64,000 bases of DNA from Acidobacteriota bacterium (GCA_003224085.1 QHYK01000084.1:1-64000); one strand, 5' to 3'. Counted from the first letter of the stretch, positions 45,618 through 54,666 are shown. Numbers and translations: made by a program. Notes: generated by a model not told the origin, from the letters alone.

Positions 45618-47405
45618 TTACCGGTTGGCTTTTGCCGCGTGCTTTCTGCTCGCTGCACCCGGCTTGGGCCGCAGCGCGGCGAGAAATTCCTCGCAGGGCA
45701 GGGAATTGATGACGTTCTTCTTTTCGAGCCATCCCCTTCGCGCCATGGTCACGCCGTAGCGGATGAACGCAAGATTCGTCGTCGTGTGCGCGTCCGTGGA
45801 GATGACCACTTTCACGCCGCGTTCCTGGCACATCCGCAAATACACGTCCTTCAAGTCCAGCCGGTCCGGATAAGAGTTGCATTCCATGGCCACGCCGTGT
45901 TTCGCGCAGGCGTCCAGCACTTTTTCCATGTCGTAGTCAAAAGGATCGCGGCGCAGCAGCAGCCGCCCCGTGGGATGCGCGATGATTTGCGTGTACGGAT
46001 TCTCGATCGCCGCCAGCAGCCGCTCCGTCATGGCCGCGCGGTCCAAGTTCATGTAGGAATGGACCGAGCAGACCACCACATCGAGCTGCGCCAGAATTTC
46101 GTCCGGATAATCCAGCTCGCCATCCTTGAGGATGTCCACTTCAGCGCCCGCAAGCACGCGAATTCCCAATTCCTTCTCGCTGAGCCCATGAATCTTCTTG
46201 ATATGCGCCGCTGCGCGCTTTTCGTCCAGCCCGTTCGCCACCGTCACTGCCTTAGAATGATCCGTAATCGCGATGTACTGATGGCCCATTTGCCGCGCCG
46301 CCTCCGCCATTTCTTCAATCGAATTTTTTCCATCGCTCGCCGTCGAATGCATCTGCAAATCGCCCTTGACGTCTTTCAATGTGAGCAAGCGAGGTAGCTT
46401 GTGTTGTTCCGCGGCGGCAATCTCGCCGGTGTTCTCCCGCAGCTCTGGCGGGATGTAATCCAGTTTCAACTTCGCGTAAATGTCCTCTTCTGTGCGCCCC
46501 GCTACGGGTTTTTCGCCTTTCAACGTTGCCAGCGCATATTCATTCAGCGTCAGCCCCATGTCGTTTGCTCGCCCGCGCAGCGCCACGTTGTGCTCCTTCG
46601 AGCCGGTGAAATACATCAGCGCCGCGCCATAATTTTCTTTCTCGAGCAAGCGCACATCCACCTGCAGTCCATTCGTCAGCGTGAAGCTGACTTTGTTCTC
46701 TCCATGCGCCAGCTTTTGATCGATGTCCGGAAATTTCAGGATGTGTTCCGCCAGCGCGTCGACATGCTTCTGCGAAGTGAATCCCTCCCCCAGCGTCACC
46801 AGCAAGTCCAAGTCGCCAACGGTCTCTTTTCCTCGCCGCAGCGAACCCGCCGGCGTTACCGAATCCACCGCTTTTCCTGCTTTCTTGATATGCCCTGCAA
46901 TCGCCAGCGCCGCCACTTCCGCCGTGTGAATCAGGAACCTCCCTGTCGACTTCTTGTAAACCTCCACGGCTTTCAAAATATTTTGTTCACTTTTTTCGCC
47001 GAACCCTGGCAGATCGCGCAGCTGCTGCTCTCTCGCCAGCCTCTCCACGTCCGCGACGGTGGCTGTCTTGAAGTGCGACCACAAAAACGCCACTTTCTTC
47101 GGCCCCAGCGACTGCAGTTGCAGCACGTCCAGAATCGTCGGCGGATATTTTTTCAGCAGCTTCTTTCGCAGCGAATAATCGCCGGTTTTCACAATTTCCT
47201 GCAAATGCTCGACCATGCGCTCGCCGATTCCCGGCAGCTCTTCGAGCTTCTCCGGCTCCTTGACCAATTGCTCCACTGATTCTGGCAAGCTGTCAATCAG
47301 CTCCGCGGCTTTCTCGTAACTTCTGTAGCGGCCAATGATTGCGCCGTCAATTTCCAGAAGCTGCGCGGTGTCGCGCAAAATGCGTGCGATTTGCTTGTTG
47401 TCCAT
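45618..47405 (-). CDS. polX: DNA polymerase/3'-5' exonuclease PolX
   Basis: A 595-residue family X polymerase fused to a PHP domain, used in gap-filling base-excision repair. Helix-hairpin-helix motifs are LEELPGIGERMVEHL and LRDLPGFGEKSEQNIL. The catalytic Asp pair is in TVGDLDLLV with a third in LQVDVRLL. The PHP exonuclease starts at GDLQMHSTASDG and includes AITDHSKAV, AGAEVDI, VCSVHSYM and VISTDAHTTTNL. The Met at 47405 is taken as the start. Length is normal. Confidence 0.95.
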   Translation of the reverse strand: MDNKQIARILRDTAQLLEIDGAIIGRYRSYEKAAELIDSLPESVEQLVKEPEKLEELPGIGERMVEHLQEIVKTGDYSLRKKLLKKYPPTILDVLQLQSLGPKKVAFLWSHFKTATVADVERLAREQQLRDLPGFGEKSEQNILKAVEVYKKSTGRFLIHTAEVAALAIAGHIKKAGKAVDSVTPAGSLRRGKETVGDLDLLVTLGEGFTSQKHVDALAEHILKFPDIDQKLAHGENKVSFTLTNGLQVDVRLLEKENYGAALMYFTGSKEHNVALRGRANDMGLTLNEYALATLKGEKPVAGRTEEDIYAKLKLDYIPPELRENTGEIAAAEQHKLPRLLTLKDVKGDLQMHSTASDGKNSIEEMAEAARQMGHQYIAITDHSKAVTVANGLDEKRAAAHIKKIHGLSEKELGIRVLAGAEVDILKDGELDYPDEILAQLDVVVCSVHSYMNLDRAAMTERLLAAIENPYTQIIAHPTGRLLLRRDPFDYDMEKVLDACAKHGVAMECNSYPDRLDLKDVYLRMCQERGVKVVISTDAHTTTNLAFIRYGVTMARRGWLEKKNVINSLPCEEFLAALRPKPGAASRKHAAKANR

Positions 47406-47586
47406 AGCGCCCAATTATAAGCCCAGTTTCCGAGCTGCCAGCCATGGCGCGGACTCTAGGACGGGGATTTCTTGCGGCCCGCTTTGGTGACGGACATGCG
47501 TGTAGAATGCTTGTTTTGAAAAGAGGCAACGTGGCTCAGTCCACTTCTGGCCGAGTGCCACCCGAGAGGGGTCAACTGTTAACTCC

Positions 47587-47626
47587 AAAAAATAAAAACG
47601 GCCGGCAGGAGGGTAAACTGCCGGCC
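47587..47626 (-). terminator. Rho-independent terminator of cspA
   Basis: On the minus strand GGCCGGCAG-TTTACCCTC-CTGCCGGCC is followed by GTTTTTATTTTTT, 28 bases past the cold-shock gene stop. Confidence 0.92.
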
Positions 47627-47653
47627 AATTTGCTAATTCTGGTCTGGAGATCT

Positions 47654-47860
47654 TCAGCTTCCGCCGTTCTTCGAGACGTTGGCGGCCTGGGGACCCTTTG
47701 GCCCTTGAACGATCTCAAATTCGACTGGATCTCCTTCTTGCAAGGTTCGATACCCGTCGCCCACGATCGCCGAATAGTGCACGAACACATCCGGCCCGTC
47801 GTCACGACCGATGAATCCATAGCCCTTGGAATTATTGAACCACTTTACGTTTCCTTTCAC
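47654..47860 (-). CDS. cspA: Cold-shock protein, CspA family
   Basis: A 68-residue single cold-shock domain binding single-stranded RNA or DNA. RNP1 is KGYGFIG and RNP2 VFVHYSAI. The start is GTG 47860 with AGGAGG ten bases upstream, which fixes it; an apparent longer frame to 47986 is leader. The 5' leader is about 90 bases, as expected for a cold-regulated mRNA. Confidence 0.94.
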   Translation of the reverse strand: MKGNVKWFNNSKGYGFIGRDDGPDVFVHYSAIVGDGYRTLQEGDPVEFEIVQGPKGPQAANVSKNGGS

Positions 47861-47957
47861 TTCCCTTGGCCTCCTGACTATACGTGGGGCTAGTCCCCAT
47901 CCGCCTTGGCGCCAGAGATGCTTGCGCTCCAGCGCCTGAAATACTAAATTGGCCGGG

Positions 47958-47986
47958 AGTGTAGCCAGAACATTCTTCCGAGTCAA
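47958..47986 (-). promoter_or_regulatory. Sigma-70-type promoter of cspA
   Basis: TTGACT (47981-47986) and TACACT (47958-47963) on the minus strand with a 17-base spacer, about 90 bases upstream of the cspA start. Confidence 0.75.
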
Positions 47987-48270
47987 TAGCCTTTGCCTCC
48001 TTGGTAGTTGAAAATGAAGGACTTATCGGCGAAATGAAGTGTATTGCTTTGCACGTACGGCGAGATTCTCTTATCCGCGAAGGTAACGGGGATAATCATA
48101 AGACTCCCGCGATCGTCTGACGATTTGCAAAGATGAGCGTGCTTCACTCGAAGCACCGGAACCCGCAGCGAGCGTTTCCGCGGCGGGTTCGCCGCGATTG
48201 AGCTTGCGGACGACATCGGCGCGAATCGACCAGGACGTCTGTGTGCGGACTTAGTGCGTGACGGTAGCCG

Positions 48271-48588
48271 TCAAGCCGCTGGAGTGTGCCGCGACGTAAT
48301 GCGTGCTCTCACAATCGGTGCTGCGATTGGCTTCATAACGTCGGAGCCGATTCCGCTTTCCCACAAGATCGGGAGGCCTTTCGTCGGCAAAGCCTGGAAT
48401 CCAGTCGGATCGATTGCTGGCCAGGCGGCTAATCCCGCCCGCAGTTCCGTCCGCGCCTGCGGAATCAATCCCTCGCGGTAAATTCTGAGGAGTTCCTCCG
48501 ATTTCTCGGCGTCGAGATTGTTGGCGAAGTTCGAAGGCAATGTGCTGCGATTGCATTTCCCGTCAACGAAAACAGCGGCGTAACTCAT
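48271..48588 (-). CDS. Hypothetical protein coupled to NUDIX gene
   Basis: A 105-residue frame whose ATG at 48588 overlaps the NUDIX stop (ATGA). It contains AEKSEELLRIYREGLIPQARTEL, a plausible helix, and ends in a basic tail. No domain is recognised. The overlap is the only argument for expression; it may be the head of a decayed gene. The 280 bases further down to the cspA promoter show no gene. Confidence 0.4.
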   Translation of the reverse strand: MSYAAVFVDGKCNRSTLPSNFANNLDAEKSEELLRIYREGLIPQARTELRAGLAAWPAIDPTGFQALPTKGLPILWESGIGSDVMKPIAAPIVRARITSRHTPAA

Positions 48589-49325
48589 GCTCCTCTGCCT
48601 TTCCTCTTTCCTGCCGGGGCAAGGAACTCCAAGTAATACAGGATCCCCGCGATGGTCTTCGCGTCCCGCAACTTTCCCTTTCGAATCATCTGCTCAAGCT
48701 GTTTGTTCGTATAAGGCCGCGCGATAATCATCTCGTCTTCTTCCGGCTCCGCTTCCCCCGGCGTCAGTCCTTCCGCAAGCAACAAGTACATTTTTTCTTC
48801 CAGAAACCCCGGCGAAGGATAAAACTCGAGAAAAACTCTGAAACTCCTCGCCCGATAACCGGTTTCTTCTCTCAATTCGCGTTCCGCCGCCTGCAGCGCC
48901 GTTTCTCCTTCATCGATTCGTCCCGCCACCAATTCCCACAAAAACTGCCGCGCCGCGTAACGATATTGTTGAATGAGCAGCACCCTTCCATCCCGCAACA
49001 CCGGAAGCACCGCCACCGAACCCGGATGCGTAATCATCTCCCGCGTCGTTCGAACGCCGCTCGGCTCCACCACCTCATCGCGCCGAATCCCAAACACTTT
49101 TCCGTTGTAAACCAGCTGGCTGCTCAGCACGTGCGGCTTCTTCCCCGACGTACTCATATACGCGCGCGATTCCGCTTGCCCTGCTTGCCCTGACTGGGTT
49201 CTGCGAGGGGAGACAGGAAGGGCGCGCCTCACAACTTTTGCATCCTCAGTCTTTGTGTAGGGGCGCGCTTTGGCGCGTTCCTTTTGCACTTTCTTTCTAG
49301 AAGCTCCGGCCGCCGCCTTCTTCAT
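48585..49325 (-). CDS. NUDIX hydrolase (ADP-ribose pyrophosphatase type)
   Basis: The NUDIX box starts GRIDEGETALQAAERELREE and is preceded by LWELVAG; the downstream YPSPGFLEEKMYLLLAEGL matches ADP-ribose/NDP-sugar hydrolases. It would cleave ADP-ribose to AMP and ribose-5-phosphate. Catalytic homology starts near residue 57 (ATG 49157), but that ATG has no binding site. The first ATG at 49325 follows GAGGAAAATCG. The extra 56 residues are basic and partly encoded by a GGGGCGCGCTTTGGCGCG repeat (49256-49285). Confidence 0.88.
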   Translation of the reverse strand: MKKAAAGASRKKVQKERAKARPYTKTEDAKVVRRALPVSPRRTQSGQAGQAESRAYMSTSGKKPHVLSSQLVYNGKVFGIRRDEVVEPSGVRTTREMITHPGSVAVLPVLRDGRVLLIQQYRYAARQFLWELVAGRIDEGETALQAAERELREETGYRARSFRVFLEFYPSPGFLEEKMYLLLAEGLTPGEAEPEEDEMIIARPYTNKQLEQMIRKGKLRDAKTIAGILYYLEFLAPAGKRKGRGA

Positions 49326-49379
49326 CGATTTTCCTCACAAAAACGCCACGCCATCATACCGGAAATGCGCACTTGGCAG

Positions 49380-49490
49380 GTTACGCCTCTCTGCGGAGCT
49401 CGGTGTTCTCTGCGTCTCTGCGTTATGTTTTTCTTCTCTGTCTTCTCCGCGTTCTCTTTGTCCTCTGTGCACTCGGTGTTGAATCCCGCC
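49380..49490 (-). repeat. ACACAGAG-type dispersed repeat cluster
   Basis: The minus strand holds several degenerate copies of CGCAGAGACGCAGAGAACACC and AACACCGAGTGCACAGAGGA, in front of the NUDIX gene. The same unit occurs at 50622-50665, 52965-53010, 54619-54666 and onward. Confidence 0.6.
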
Positions 49491-49590
49491 GCTCCCGCTA
49501 CCATAGACAAAGCGCCTGCTCAATCCACTTCCCCGGCCCATGCTTTGTAGGATTTTCACGAGTCACTCCCTTATCTGCTAACATCTCCCC

Positions 49591-50370
49591 ATGCCCATCA
49601 ACACCATCATCGTGGACGACGAGAAACCCGCCCGCCAAGAGCTCGCCTATCTGCTCAAGGGCTTTCCCGAAATCAATGTCATCGGTCAGGGCCGCAACGG
49701 CGTAGATGCCGTCAACCTCATCAAAGAACACTCTCCCGATTTGGTCTTCCTTGATGTGCAGATGCCGGGACTCGATGGCTTTGGTGTTTTAAAAAAACTC
49801 GTGGAGCGCAAAACCAAAGTTCCGCACGTTATTTTTGCGACGGCCTTCGATCATTACGCGGTGCAGGCGTTTGATGTAAATGCGGTCGATTACGTTTTGA
49901 AGCCGTTCGACAAGGCGCGCATTTCGAAAGCCATCCAGCGCGCGCGCAAAGAAATTGAAGCGCAAACCAGTCCCACCGAGCGGCTCGAGCAGCTCGTCAG
50001 CCAGCTGGGTAGTTCGAAACAAGGCTCCGCGCAGCCGGTGAAGATTCTGGTGAAATCGCAGCAGCGCCTGCTGCTTGTGGACGCCGAAGATTTGATCTGG
50101 GCTTCCATTCAGGACGGCGCCATCACCATCATGGCCAAGGACGTGGAAGGCACTTCGAACTATCGCACACTCGATGAATTGGCCGCCGCGCTTGATTCGG
50201 ACACGTTCTGGCGCCCGCATCGCTCCTTCCTCGTCAACATTCATTACATCAAGGAAGTGGTGCCGTGGTTCAAGGCCAGCTACATGCTCAAAGTGAGCGA
50301 CAAGAAGCAAACCGAAATTCCCGTCAGCCGCGGCCAGATCAAGCGCATGCGCGAACTGTTCAAGATATAG
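49591..50370 (+). CDS. LytTR-type response regulator
   Basis: A 259-residue regulator. Receiver domain at residues 1-120 with DDEKPARQE, the phospho-acceptor Asp in LVFLDVQMPGLDGFG and the ATAFDHYAVQAF / DYVLKPFDKAR switch residues. The C-terminal LytTR DNA-binding domain has VKSQQRLLLVDAEDLIWASIQDG and FWRPHRSFLVNIHYIKEVVPWF. The partner kinase, normally a LytS/YehU histidine kinase, is not adjacent. No clear ribosome binding site precedes the ATG. Confidence 0.92.
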   Translation: MPINTIIVDDEKPARQELAYLLKGFPEINVIGQGRNGVDAVNLIKEHSPDLVFLDVQMPGLDGFGVLKKLVERKTKVPHVIFATAFDHYAVQAFDVNAVDYVLKPFDKARISKAIQRARKEIEAQTSPTERLEQLVSQLGSSKQGSAQPVKILVKSQQRLLLVDAEDLIWASIQDGAITIMAKDVEGTSNYRTLDELAAALDSDTFWRPHRSFLVNIHYIKEVVPWFKASYMLKVSDKKQTEIPVSRGQIKRMRELFKI

Positions 50371-50743
50371 AAATACGGACATCCTCCCGACAATGCCAAA
50401 TGTCGCTTCCGCGCGGTTGATCCCTCTCCATACCACGAATATGCGTGTTTCTCTTCAATGGTTCTATGAAAGCGACGATTTTCCGGTTGGGCAGTGCTTT
50501 TGGCCCGGCAAGAATGGCTACTATCCGTGGGAGGAGGCATGCCCCCCGAGCATCGTCGAGCTCCAGCCGCTGTTGTATGAACCTTTCCGTGCTAGGCGCG
50601 GGCGTCACATAAACTAGTTCTCCGTGACCTCTGTGCTCCCGTCTCCGCGCTCTCTGTGTTAACTTGTTCTCCATCCCCGGGGCTGTTGACTCTCAACTTT
50701 TAACTGCGAACTGTCGACCGTCTTCTTTGGGCAGGAGGGCGCC
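50371..50743. other. Intergenic region with dispersed repeat
   Basis: 373 bases. Short frames (for example 50393-50617) have no recognisable product. The right part (ctccgtgacctctgtgctcc and ctctctgtgttaac, 50622-50662) is one more ACACAGAG-type repeat in minus orientation. Confidence 0.5.
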
Positions 50744-51109
50744 ATGATTCGAGAGCGAGCGTTGCAGGTTGTTTTGGTTCTGGTGGGGTTACTCTTCTCC
50801 GCGGCGCTTTACCCGCTTGTGGCCATGAAGCTGGAGGAAGCCTTGCGCATGATGCTCAGCGTGTACGCGACGCTGGGAACCTTCCTGCTGCTTGCGTCGC
50901 GGAATCCGTCCGAGCATCGCAGCCTGATTGCGTTCACGGCCTGGTCCAGCTTTGCTCATGCCGGGGTTATGGCCTTGCAGGTTTACTACAACTTGATCCC
51001 GCGCACAGAGGCATCGGGTGTCGTGACGCTTGGCCTCATCGGCGTAGTCCTGCTCGCGCTGGCTCCACGCAAACGCTCGGTGGCGCCGGCGGCCGCCCCA
51101 GTCGCCTGA
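50744..51109 (+). CDS. Small membrane protein (DUF6632-like)
   Basis: A 121-residue protein with four helices: VVLVLVGLLFSAALYPLVAM, MMLSVYATLGTFLLLAS, LIAFTAWSSFAHAGVMALQ and GVVTLGLIGVVLLALAP. The ASRNPSEHRSLIAFTAWSSFAH stretch is characteristic of a small DUF6632-like family; that assignment is from memory. GGAGGGCGCC precedes the ATG. Role unknown. Confidence 0.75.
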   Translation: MIRERALQVVLVLVGLLFSAALYPLVAMKLEEALRMMLSVYATLGTFLLLASRNPSEHRSLIAFTAWSSFAHAGVMALQVYYNLIPRTEASGVVTLGLIGVVLLALAPRKRSVAPAAAPVA

Positions 51110-51114
51110 GGTGT

Positions 51115-51615
51115 GTGCCGCGGGCTCTGTTTGAGCCGATTACTGCACGCAACGCATTCGTTTTCAAAACCGTGCGGCTTCGCGCGCTGCAAGATGCACC
51201 GTACGCCTTCAGCGCGACCTACGCAAAGGAGTCGCAGTTTCCCGACGCAGAATGGGCGCGGCGCGCAGAACGATGGAATGGGGAGACGGGTGTTGGATTC
51301 CTCGCGGTGGATGGCGACAACGCTTGCGGCATCGTCGAGGCATTCCTCGATGCGAACGCTACGCGGGCGCAGCTGGTCTCCATGTGGACGGCTCCGACAC
51401 ATCGGCGGCGCGGCGTGGGCCGCTTGTTGGTAAACGAGGTTCTGCGTTGGGCGTGTCTCCGTGGAGCAAGCAGCTTGCTCTTGATGGTCACGTCAAACAA
51501 TGAGCCCGCGATGCGGTTTTACGAAAAGCTGGGGTTCGGGCGAACGGGCAGAACGGGACCGTATCCCCATGACACCGGCGTCCTCGAATACGAAATGTCG
51601 CGGGCCGTTTCGTAA
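51115..51615 (+). CDS. GNAT-family acetyltransferase
   Basis: A 166-residue acetyltransferase. FKTVRLRALQDAPYAFSATYAKE at the N-terminus, the acetyl-CoA loop HRRRGVGRLLVNEVL and the C-terminal NNEPAMRFYEKLGFGRTG are typical of the MarR-linked/PhnO-like GNAT branch. Acceptor unknown. The start is GTG at 51115, six bases after the preceding stop, so the two genes are probably co-expressed. Confidence 0.85.
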   Translation: MPRALFEPITARNAFVFKTVRLRALQDAPYAFSATYAKESQFPDAEWARRAERWNGETGVGFLAVDGDNACGIVEAFLDANATRAQLVSMWTAPTHRRRGVGRLLVNEVLRWACLRGASSLLLMVTSNNEPAMRFYEKLGFGRTGRTGPYPHDTGVLEYEMSRAVS

Positions 51616-51732
51616 ACGACGTTCCGCGTTCTTAGTGACCTCCGTGCTCTCGTTTCGACTCTTGAGAGCTTCGCTCATTGTCGTTGCGCAGGCTCGTGGT
51701 ACCATCGTGCCTAACCCGCGTACAATGGACTG

Positions 51733-52920
51733 ATGGACTTTTCCCTTAAGGACCACCAAAAACTGATTCGCGACGCCGTCCGCCAATTCATGGAGACGGA
51801 GGTGCGCCCGTTCGTCAAGAAATGGGAAAAGCAGGAAAAATTTCCCGCGGAAGCCATCCAGAGACTCGGCGAAATGGGCTGCTGCGGAATGCTCACGCCG
51901 GAGAAGTGGGGCGGGCCGGGGCTGGACACCGTTTCTTACGTGCTTATGCTGGAAGAAGTGGCGCGCGTGCACACGGCCATGTCTACGGCGCTAGGCGTGA
52001 CGAATTCCGCGGTGCAGGCGCCGCTCCTGATGTTTGCCAACGACGCGCAGAAGAACAAATACCTGCGGCGCATGGCTACAGGCGAAACGCTCGGAGCATT
52101 TTGCCTGACCGAGCCGGCGGCAGGCTCCGACGCCGCGGGAATTCAAGCCACCGCCGTAGCTCGCCACTCGCCGCTCGCCGCTCGCCAGTACGTTCTTAAC
52201 GGCACCAAAACTTGGGTCACGAATGGAAACGTTGCCGGGGTCTACATGGTCTTCGCCAAGACCGATCCCGCGGCGGGCGGGAAGGGCATCAGCGCGTTTT
52301 TGGTTGAACCGGATTTTCCCGGATTTCGCAGGGGTCGCCACGAAGAAAAAATGGGCCAGCACTCGTCGCCGTCGGTTGAAATTTTACTGAGTGATTGCAT
52401 CGTGCCTCTAGAGAACCGGGTGGGCGAAGAAGGGCAAGGGCTGAAAATTGCGCTGAGCGCGCTGGACGGCGGGCGCATCGGCATTGCCGCGCAGGCCGTG
52501 GGACTGGCGCAAGGCGCGTTGGAAGAAACGGTCAAGTACGCGAAGCAGCGCAAAGCGTTCGGGAAAAATCTCGCGGAGTTTCAGGCAGTTCAGTGGATGA
52601 TCGCGGACATGCAGACGGAAATCGAGGCGGCGCGCGGATTGACGCATTACGCGGCGTGGCTGAAGGACGCGCATCCCACGAAGCTCGGCGCAGCTTCCTC
52701 CAAAGCCAAACTGTATGCCAGTGAAATGGTGAACCGCGTGGTGTACAAGGCGGTCCAGGTGCACGGCAGCGTCGGGTATTCGCGGGAGACGGATGTCGAG
52801 CGCATGTATCGCGATGCGCGTGCGCTGACCATTTACGAAGGGACCAGCGAGGTGCAGCGCATGATCATCGCCCGCGAATTGCTCGGCGAAGGTGCGAAAC
52901 GCTCCGTCGCCGCGAATTAG
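51733..52920 (+). CDS. Acyl-CoA dehydrogenase
   Basis: A 395-residue flavoprotein that dehydrogenates acyl-CoA thioesters, passing electrons to ETF. Conserved parts are CLTEPAAGSDAAG, YVLNGTKTWVTNG, the FAD region RKAFGKNLAEFQAVQWMIADM, VQVHGSVGYSRETDVERMYRDAR and the catalytic Glu in IYEGTSEVQRMI. The loop before YVLNGTK reads AVARHSPLAARQ and is encoded by a tandem repeat (52159-52187) instead of the usual short polar turn. It should remain functional, as the loop is surface exposed in the family. Confidence 0.93.
   Translation: MDFSLKDHQKLIRDAVRQFMETEVRPFVKKWEKQEKFPAEAIQRLGEMGCCGMLTPEKWGGPGLDTVSYVLMLEEVARVHTAMSTALGVTNSAVQAPLLMFANDAQKNKYLRRMATGETLGAFCLTEPAAGSDAAGIQATAVARHSPLAARQYVLNGTKTWVTNGNVAGVYMVFAKTDPAAGGKGISAFLVEPDFPGFRRGRHEEKMGQHSSPSVEILLSDCIVPLENRVGEEGQGLKIALSALDGGRIGIAAQAVGLAQGALEETVKYAKQRKAFGKNLAEFQAVQWMIADMQTEIEAARGLTHYAAWLKDAHPTKLGAASSKAKLYASEMVNRVVYKAVQVHGSVGYSRETDVERMYRDARALTIYEGTSEVQRMIIARELLGEGAKRSVAAN
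52159..52187 (-). repeat. GTGGCGAG tandem repeat inside acyl-CoA dehydrogenase gene
   Basis: gctcgccactcgccgctcgc cgctcgcca is the reverse complement of a GGCGAGCGGCGAGTGGCGAG run. It encodes ARHSPLAAR in frame. Confidence 0.75.
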
Positions 52921-53087
52921 GTTTGTTTAGCTGCGAGTGGCGAGAAAAGAGATTGGAGATTTAACAGGAGAGGGCACAGAGTTCGGAGCACAGGCGGCAC
53001 AGAAAAGAACGAAGAGAGGTTTCTCCTCGCAAAAGCGGCTCGGAGAGGAAGAAGTTCTCGCTTCGGAAGAAATGACCGTTTTATAGT

Positions 53088-54518
53088 TTGGGAGCCAAGG
53101 TGGCGACGGGGGATAAAGGGAAGAGCGGAGAAAGCGGGAGCGCCCCAGCGACTGCGCGCCGCGGCGAGCCAGCCAGCAGGCGTCCAGCACCTCAAAGGGC
53201 GCGCGTGCTGAGCGGCATGCGGCCGACGGGCCGCATGCACGTCGGCAATTATTTTGGCGCCCTGGCGAATTGGGTGCGCCTGCAGAACGAAGTTGCCTCA
53301 GATGTAGCCACGGGCTACTCGCCACTCACTCGCCACTCGCGACTTCCTCTCTATGAATGCTTCTACTTCATTGCCGATTGGCATTCGCTGACCAGCGACT
53401 ACGCAGACACTTCCGAGATTGCGCAGAACGTCATCGAAATTGCGACCGATTACCTGGCCGGCGGCCTCGATCCGGACAAGAGCGTCCTTTTCTTGCAGTC
53501 GCTCGTGCCCGAACACGCGGAGTTGCACTTGCTGCTGTCCATGGTGACGCCGCTGGGCTGGCTCGAGCGGGTGCCCACCTACAAAGAGGCCCTGGAAAAC
53601 ATCAAGGACAAGGACCTGCACAATTACGGGTTTCTGGGCTATCCGGTACTTCAATGCGGCGACATCGTGATGTACGGCGAGCCCGGCGTGCCACTGTGCG
53701 TGCCTGTCGGCGAAGACCAGGTTTCGCACGTCGAAGTGAGCCGAGAAATCGTCCGACGATTTGACGTTCTTTACGGGCTAGATGTGATAGGCGAACTGTT
53801 TGAAAAAAGGAATGAAGCCTCTCTATTGAACTGTCTACATGGGAGGGTGTTTTGGGGCCCTGCGACAAAGCTCGAATATCCCCTGCGGGAAAGCATGCGG
53901 ACGTATCTTGTTGGCAAGCTTCGCACCACTGCAACTGAGGAAGGAGTTGAGAATTTTATAAAGCGTGTCGGAAACGCTTCTGCCTTCTTTAAGCGCGTTG
54001 ATGTTTTGACTGAACCGCAGGTGATGCTCACGAAGACGCCGCGTGTGCCGGGGCTCGACGGCCGAAAGATGTCCAAGAGTTATGGGAACACCATCACGCT
54101 GAGCGAGAGCGACGCGGACATTCGCGCCAAGACGAAAGTGATGGTGACCGACCCGGCGCGGAAGCGGCGTAGCGATCCTGGAAACCCGGATGTTTGTCCG
54201 GTGTACGACTGGCATAAACTGTTCTCGACCAAAGAGACCCTGGAGTGGGCGGCGCACGGCTGCCGCACGGCGGGAATCGGCTGCATCGAGTGCAAAGCGA
54301 AAATGGCGGACCATCTGATTGAGTGGATTACGCCGATTCGCGAGCGCCGCGTGGATTTCGAACGGCATCCCGCGCGCGTGCTGGAAGTTTTGGACGAAGG
54401 TTCGAAGAAGGCGCGCGTCTTAGCGCAATCCACGATGGAGCGCGTCCGCGAAGCCGTCTTCGGCTGGGAGAAAAAACGTAAAGAAATCACCGGCGCCGCG
54501 GGAAGCGCCAAGGCGTAG
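53088..54518 (+). CDS. trpS: Tryptophanyl-tRNA synthetase with N-terminal extension and loop insertion
   Basis: A class I synthetase charging tRNA-Trp, about 430-476 residues depending on start. The HIGH-equivalent is SGMRPTGRMHVGNYFG, then FIADWHSLTSDY, GFLGYPVLQCGDIVMY, PVGEDQVSHVE and the KMSKS loop LDGRKMSKSYGN. Family homology begins at RVLSGMRPTG (GTG near 53206); the open frame starts at TTG 53088, so the first 40 residues are doubtful. Between WVRLQNE and YECFYFIADWH about 20 extra residues occur, partly encoded by a GTGGCGAG-type repeat (53317-53343). Confidence 0.92.
   Translation: MGAKVATGDKGKSGESGSAPATARRGEPASRRPAPQRARVLSGMRPTGRMHVGNYFGALANWVRLQNEVASDVATGYSPLTRHSRLPLYECFYFIADWHSLTSDYADTSEIAQNVIEIATDYLAGGLDPDKSVLFLQSLVPEHAELHLLLSMVTPLGWLERVPTYKEALENIKDKDLHNYGFLGYPVLQCGDIVMYGEPGVPLCVPVGEDQVSHVEVSREIVRRFDVLYGLDVIGELFEKRNEASLLNCLHGRVFWGPATKLEYPLRESMRTYLVGKLRTTATEEGVENFIKRVGNASAFFKRVDVLTEPQVMLTKTPRVPGLDGRKMSKSYGNTITLSESDADIRAKTKVMVTDPARKRRSDPGNPDVCPVYDWHKLFSTKETLEWAAHGCRTAGIGCIECKAKMADHLIEWITPIRERRVDFERHPARVLEVLDEGSKKARVLAQSTMERVREAVFGWEKKRKEITGAAGSAKA
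53317..53343 (-). repeat. GTGGCGAG tandem repeat inside trpS
   Basis: actcgccactcactcgccac tcgcgac, the reverse complement of GTGGCGAGTGAGTGGCGAGT, encodes SPLTRHSR in a loop of the synthetase. Confidence 0.75.
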
Positions 54519-54520
54519 TT

Positions 54521-54600
54521 TGTAGGGACGGGCTTAAGTTTACCCTGAGACACGAAGGGCGCGTCCCTCCGGGTTTGTAGAGGCCGGGCTTCAGCCCGGC
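54521..54600. repeat. REP-like palindromes after trpS
   Basis: gtagggacgggcttaagttt accctgagacacgaagggcg cgtccct is followed by gaggccgggcttcagcccgg c. Both are inverted repeats and may end trpS transcription. The first matches 42433-42486. Confidence 0.6.
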
Positions 54601-54618
54601 GATTCCGGGCAGAAGGAA

Positions 54619-54666
54619 TTTAACGCAGAGTTTACTGAGGTCGGAGCACAGAGGACACAGAGAAGA
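54619..54666 (+). repeat. ACACAGAG-type repeat forming the scpA leader
   Basis: taacgcagagtttactgagg tcggagcacagaggacacag agaaga runs right up to the scpA ATG, so the repeat supplies the purine-rich ribosome-binding region. Confidence 0.65.

Noticed and set aside
47510-47580. Possible tRNA-like or small RNA sequence upstream of the cspA terminator
   Set aside because: No cloverleaf or consistent stem set could be drawn.
47983-48216. 77-codon minus-strand frame between cspA and the coupled hypothetical gene
   Set aside because: No ribosome binding site, no domain, and it overlaps the cspA promoter.
50393-50617. 74-codon frame after the LytTR gene
   Set aside because: No binding site or recognisable family; it ends in repeat sequence.
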